Positions 59,467 through 64,000 of a stretch of 64,000 bases of DNA are shown here, one piece after another (positions within the stretch are counted from its first letter, which is position 1; the number at the start of each line of letters is the position of its first letter). The stretch is from Candidatus Reidiella endopervernicosa (GTDB taxonomy: Bacteria > Pseudomonadota > Gammaproteobacteria > GCF-013343005), in contig NZ_CP054491.1 of NCBI RefSeq assembly GCF_013343005.1, forward strand, positions 434,001-498,000. The letters are read 5' to 3'. The notes under the pieces were generated by a model, which saw only the letters and a program-made list of their open reading frames with translations, had not been told where the DNA came from and searched no databases. A program made the translations under genes and the position numbers.

Positions 59467-60330
59467 TTAAACAGCGGCCGCGCCGGCTACAATCTCTGAA
59501 AGCTCTTGGGTGATCGCTGCCTGACGGGCCTTGTTATAGGCCAGCTGCAGTTCACCGATCAGGTCACCGGCGTTATCGGAAGCAGCCTTCATGGCCACCA
59601 TCCGCGCCGCCTGCTCACAAGCGATATTCTCAACCACACCCTGATAAACGATCGATTCGACGTAGCGCATCAACAACTGGTCGAGTACATCCTTGGCATC
59701 GGGCTCATAGATATAATCCCAGTGGTGCTTCAACCCCTCTTGCAACTCCTCGGCCTTGATCGGCAGCAGCTGCTCGACCTGGGCATCCTGAGACATGGTG
59801 TTGACGAACCGGTTGTAGACCACATGCAGCTGATCGATCTCACCCTTGTTGAACGCATCGAGCATCACCTTAACGGTGCCGATCAGCTCTTCGAGCCGGG
59901 GTGAATCACCCAGCTGGCTGACCTCTGAAACAATGTTGCCACCCACGCGCTTGAAGAAACCGAAGCCCTTGGAACCGATAGTGCAGAGATCAACCTCAAC
60001 ACCCTGCTCCTGCCAATCCTTCAGTGCCGTCACACCCGCCTTGAAAAGGTTGGTGTTCAGACCGCCACACAGACCACGATCGGTGGAGACGATAATCACG
60101 CCTACACGCTTAACCTCGCGAGCCACCATGTAGCTATGGCTGTACTCCGGGTGTGCCTGTGCCAGATGGCCGATTACTCGGCGAATGTTCTCCGCATAGG
60201 GACGGGTCGCAGTCATGCGATCCTGTGCCTTGCGCATCTTGCTGGCGGCCACCATCTCCATCGCACGGGTGATCTTCTGAGTGTTCTGGACACTCTTGAT
60301 CTTCGTACGTATCTCTTTACCGCTTGCCAT
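59467..60330 (-). CDS. atpG: ATP synthase gamma subunit
   Basis: This 287-residue rotor shaft subunit has the standard N-terminus ([20 protein letters not shown]), the central [16 protein letters not shown] and the C-terminal signature [20 protein letters not shown] followed by [20 protein letters not shown]. It lies 15 bases after atpA in the operon. Confidence 0.97.
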   Translation of the reverse strand: MASGKEIRTKIKSVQNTQKITRAMEMVAASKMRKAQDRMTATRPYAENIRRVIGHLAQAHPEYSHSYMVAREVKRVGVIIVSTDRGLCGGLNTNLFKAGVTALKDWQEQGVEVDLCTIGSKGFGFFKRVGGNIVSEVSQLGDSPRLEELIGTVKVMLDAFNKGEIDQLHVVYNRFVNTMSQDAQVEQLLPIKAEELQEGLKHHWDYIYEPDAKDVLDQLLMRYVESIVYQGVVENIACEQAARMVAMKAASDNAGDLIGELQLAYNKARQAAITQELSEIVAGAAAV

Positions 60331-60345
60331 CGAGAGACTCCCCGT

Positions 60346-61887
60346 CTACCAGGTGTTGCTTGCCTTGAACTGCTCAAGGGCAGCGCGCAGTGCATTTTCG
60401 ATCTCGTCGTTGTAATCACCGCTCTCATTGATCTTGTCCATCAGATCGGCGTGTGATGACTTCATGAAACCCTGCATGGCCGCTTCGAAATCGACAATCT
60501 TCTCCACCTCGACGTCATCCAGGAAACCCTGGTTGGCGGCGAACAGTGATACGGCATTCTGCGCAACACTCATGGTGCTGTACTGGTTCTGCTTCATCAG
60601 CTCGGTAACACGCTGACCACGCTCAATCTGCTTACGGGTCTGCTCATCGAGATCGGAAGCGAACTGGGCGAAGGCCGCCAGCTCACGATACTGTGCGAGG
60701 TCGAGACGAATACCGCCACCAAGCTTCTTGATGACCTTGGTCTGCGCCGCACCACCGACTCGTGATACCGACAGACCGGCGTTGATCGCAGGACGAATAC
60801 CGGCGTTGAACAGATCGGACTCAAGGAAGATCTGGCCGTCGGTGATCGAGATAACGTTGGTCGGTACGAAGGCCGATACGTCACCTGCCTGGGTTTCAAT
60901 GATAGGCAGAGCGGTGAGTGAACCGGTCTTACCGGTTACGGCGCCGTTGGTCGCCTTCTCAACGAAATCAGCATTTACACGAGCAGCACGCTCGAGCAGA
61001 CGTGAATGGAGGTAGAAGACATCACCCGGATAGGCCTCACGACCTGGTGGACGACGCAGCAGCAGCGATACCTGACGGTAGGCCCACGCCTGCTTGGTCA
61101 GATCATCATAAACAATCAGTGCATCTTCACCCTTGTCGCGGAAGTACTCGCCCATCGCACAACCGGAGTAGGGTGCGATGTACTGCAGTGCCGCAGAATC
61201 GGATGCGGTCGCCGCAACCACGATGGTGTGCTCCATCGCGCCGTGCTCTTCGAGCTTGCGAACCACGCTGGCGATAGAGGAGGCCTTCTGGCCAACCGCT
61301 ACGTAGATACATTTAACGCCGGTACCCTTCTGGTTGATGATCGCATCGATCGCAACCGCAGTCTTACCGGTCTGGCGATCACCGATGATCAGCTCACGCT
61401 GGCCACGGCCGATCGGCACCATGGAGTCGACCGACTTGAGACCGGTCTGCAGTGGCTGGTCTACCGACTGACGCCAGAGTACGCCGGGGGCGATCTTCTC
61501 GATGCTAGAGCTGCCCTCTGCATCAAAAGCACCCTTGCCATCAATCGGATTACCGAGTGAGTCAACAACGCGACCCAGCAGTGCCTCACCAACCGGCACC
61601 TCCATGATGCGACCAGTACAGGTGACCTTGTCACCCTCGGTGATGTGCTCGTATGAGCCAAGGATTACCGCACCGACCGAGTCACGCTCAAGGTTGAGCG
61701 CCATACCGAAGGTGTTATTGGGGAATTCCAGCATTTCGCCGGACATTACGTCGGAGAGGCCGTGGATACGCGCGATACCGTCGGTCAGGCTGACCACGGT
61801 ACCCTCGTTACGGGCCTCGGTGACTGTCTCAAAATTCGCAATGCGCTTTTTGATCAGTTCACTGATTTCAGATGGATTCAATTGCAT
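60346..61887 (-). CDS. atpA: ATP synthase alpha subunit
   Basis: This 513-residue non-catalytic nucleotide-binding subunit of F1 matches E. coli in length. The P-loop is in [17 protein letters not shown] near residue 170; [20 protein letters not shown] and the alpha signature [17 protein letters not shown] are present, as is the N-terminal [14 protein letters not shown] that contacts delta. It lies 27 bases after atpH. Confidence 0.98.
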   Translation of the reverse strand: MQLNPSEISELIKKRIANFETVTEARNEGTVVSLTDGIARIHGLSDVMSGEMLEFPNNTFGMALNLERDSVGAVILGSYEHITEGDKVTCTGRIMEVPVGEALLGRVVDSLGNPIDGKGAFDAEGSSSIEKIAPGVLWRQSVDQPLQTGLKSVDSMVPIGRGQRELIIGDRQTGKTAVAIDAIINQKGTGVKCIYVAVGQKASSIASVVRKLEEHGAMEHTIVVAATASDSAALQYIAPYSGCAMGEYFRDKGEDALIVYDDLTKQAWAYRQVSLLLRRPPGREAYPGDVFYLHSRLLERAARVNADFVEKATNGAVTGKTGSLTALPIIETQAGDVSAFVPTNVISITDGQIFLESDLFNAGIRPAINAGLSVSRVGGAAQTKVIKKLGGGIRLDLAQYRELAAFAQFASDLDEQTRKQIERGQRVTELMKQNQYSTMSVAQNAVSLFAANQGFLDDVEVEKIVDFEAAMQGFMKSSHADLMDKINESGDYNDEIENALRAALEQFKASNTW

Positions 61888-61914
61888 GTCTTGTGTCCTC
61901 TAAACAGGTTCGGT

Positions 61915-62451
61915 TCAGTTCGTCAGATTTGCCGCAAGCTTTTCGAGCTTGCCGACAACCGAACCATCGATGACTACGTCACCGGCACGAATAATTGCAC
62001 CGCCCAGCAGGGTCTCGTCGATACGGCAGTCCAGAGTCACTTCGCGTCCCAGACGCTTCTTCAGTGACTCGGTAATGCCCTGCTTCTGTGCATCGGTCAT
62101 CTCCTTGGCGGAGATCACTTCAGCCTCGACGGTACCCTCAGCCGTAGCGCGTTCAATTTCGAACAGCGCCGCGATTTCGGGCAGCAGTTTCAGACGATCG
62201 TTTTCGAGCAGAACATGCACCATGTTCTGACCAAACTCGTTCAGCTGATCACCACAGATATCGAGAAACAGCTTGCCCAGCTCAGTTGCGTCGAGCTGGG
62301 GGCTATCGATCAGGGCGGCCATATCCGTATCTGCAGCAACGGCGCTAGCCAGCTGCAGCATCTCGGACCACCCATTAAGATTATCCTGCTCCTGGGCCAG
62401 TGCGAAGATGGCCTGGGCGTAGGGGCGTGCGATCGTTATATTTTCAGCCAT
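61915..62451 (-). CDS. atpH: ATP synthase delta subunit
   Basis: This 178-residue subunit joins the peripheral stalk to the top of F1. The N-terminal helical domain (TIARPYAQAIFALAQEQDNL) and the C-terminal RLGREVTLDCRIDETLLGGA and IRAGDVVIDGSVVGKLEKL are the family's conserved parts. It lies 12 bases after atpF. Confidence 0.96.
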   Translation of the reverse strand: MAENITIARPYAQAIFALAQEQDNLNGWSEMLQLASAVAADTDMAALIDSPQLDATELGKLFLDICGDQLNEFGQNMVHVLLENDRLKLLPEIAALFEIERATAEGTVEAEVISAKEMTDAQKQGITESLKKRLGREVTLDCRIDETLLGGAIIRAGDVVIDGSVVGKLEKLAANLTN

Positions 62452-62463
62452 GGCTATACGACC

Positions 62464-62934
62464 TTAAATCTCAGCGACCAGGTCTTGCAGCAGGGCGTCG
62501 TGAGATGAGTCGTCAATCTCCTTGTTCAGCACCTTGGCTGCACCAGCTACAGCGATTGAAACAACCTGACCACGCAGATGTTCACGTGCGCGGTTAACCT
62601 CTTGTTCAATCTCAGCGTTAGCTGCGGTGATCAGACGCTCACCTTCGCCACGTGCATTGTCTTTGGCCTCGTCAACAATCTCACTGGCGCGCTTCTGCGC
62701 CTGTGCGATGATGCCGGAAGCCTCTTCTTTGGCCTCCTTGAGAAGATCCTTTGCACGCTGCTCAGCCAACTCCTGCTCATGCTTGCCACGTTCGGCGGCG
62801 GCCAGACCATCAGCGATCTTACCGGTACGCTCCTGCAGTGCGGCCATGATCGGCGGCCACACAAACTTCATGCAGAACCAGACAAAGATGACGAAAACGA
62901 TCATCTGTCCAATCAGGGTTGCATTGATATTCAT
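62464..62934 (-). CDS. atpF: ATP synthase b subunit
   Basis: This 156-residue peripheral stalk subunit has one N-terminal membrane helix (IGQMIVFVIFVWFCMKFVWP) followed by a long charged helix (KIADGLAAAERGKHEQELAE, then AKDLLKEAKEEASGIIAQAQ) and the delta-contacting C-terminus. Same length as the E. coli b subunit. It lies 52 bases after atpE. Confidence 0.96.
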   Translation of the reverse strand: MNINATLIGQMIVFVIFVWFCMKFVWPPIMAALQERTGKIADGLAAAERGKHEQELAEQRAKDLLKEAKEEASGIIAQAQKRASEIVDEAKDNARGEGERLITAANAEIEQEVNRAREHLRGQVVSIAVAGAAKVLNKEIDDSSHDALLQDLVAEI

Positions 62935-62986
62935 GCCTATACCTCGTGTTTACGGCGGGATAATTTAAGTTCGAAAGAGTTCGTAC

Positions 62987-63229
<243 letters not shown>

Positions 63230-63268
63230 CTAAATTTACTTAAAGTTTAAAAGTTGAAGTTAATAAAA

Positions 63269-64000
<732 letters not shown>

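Overview
The window looks like chromosome of a free-living or symbiotic gammaproteobacterium with a respiratory, possibly sulfur-oxidising lifestyle. Evidence is the gammaproteobacterial gene order (glmS-glmU next to the atp operon; polA facing engB with an RNA-like gap between them; polA close to thrB), an SQR-like flavoprotein, diheme cytochrome c4, three Aer-type receptors and a TRAP transporter. No rRNA, tRNA, CRISPR array, prophage or transposase gene was found.

Layout. 1-11.3 kb: ppiB, hemF, a minus-strand group (small acidic protein, SQR-like flavoprotein, ArsS radical SAM enzyme, a broken gene, a metal/metalloid permease split in two), then hemB, aroE, a PhnA-like protein, an RRM protein, a gamma-carbonic anhydrase and glutathione reductase. 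11.3-16.8 kb: a candidate small RNA and three tandem Aer-like chemoreceptors, each with a sigma-28-like promoter. 16.8-34.4 kb: srkA, prlC, xthA, a broken glycosyltransferase, a gene behind a sigma-54-like promoter, small membrane proteins, a LysE exporter, a methyltransferase, a DUF2148 protein, an ankyrin protein, a GGEKF-type diguanylate cyclase homologue, an EEP hydrolase, a broken acetolactate synthase, dsbA, cytochrome c4 and engB. 34.4-43.7 kb: a candidate small RNA at the Spot 42/ErsA position, polA, a propeller protein, a LOG protein, a DUF2782 protein, thrB, two TRAP permeases and an AlkD-like protein. 43.8-53.9 kb: signalling genes (a response regulator, a repeat-interrupted GGDEF gene, a broken Cache-PAS-GGDEF gene), the TRAP binding protein, uvrD, a DUF938 methyltransferase and a KamA-family radical SAM protein. 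54.2-64 kb: glmS, glmU and atpCDGAHFEB, with atpB running off the edge.

The most striking feature is a dispersed element of about 280 bp present in seven copies (9074, 20876, 21577, 30399, 34378, 44513, 45297). It has no transposase and no obvious target duplication, and carries one hairpin near its left end and another at its right end. It lies in both orientations relative to genes and interrupts three conserved genes. Arm substitutions in the left hairpin are compensatory (GCTTG:CAAGC, GTTTG:CAAGC, GTTTG:CAAAC), so a folded single strand, RNA or ssDNA, is probably selected. I read it as a non-autonomous mobile element, possibly moved in trans by an IS200/IS605 or REP-type (RAYT) transposase; that is inference.

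Reliability. Several genes carry single-base indels, many at short homopolymers (uvrD 5' end with three, the split permease, acetolactate synthase, the glycosyltransferase, the DUF938 methyltransferase). Some of these 'pseudogenes' may be sequencing errors; the repeat insertions cannot be explained that way.
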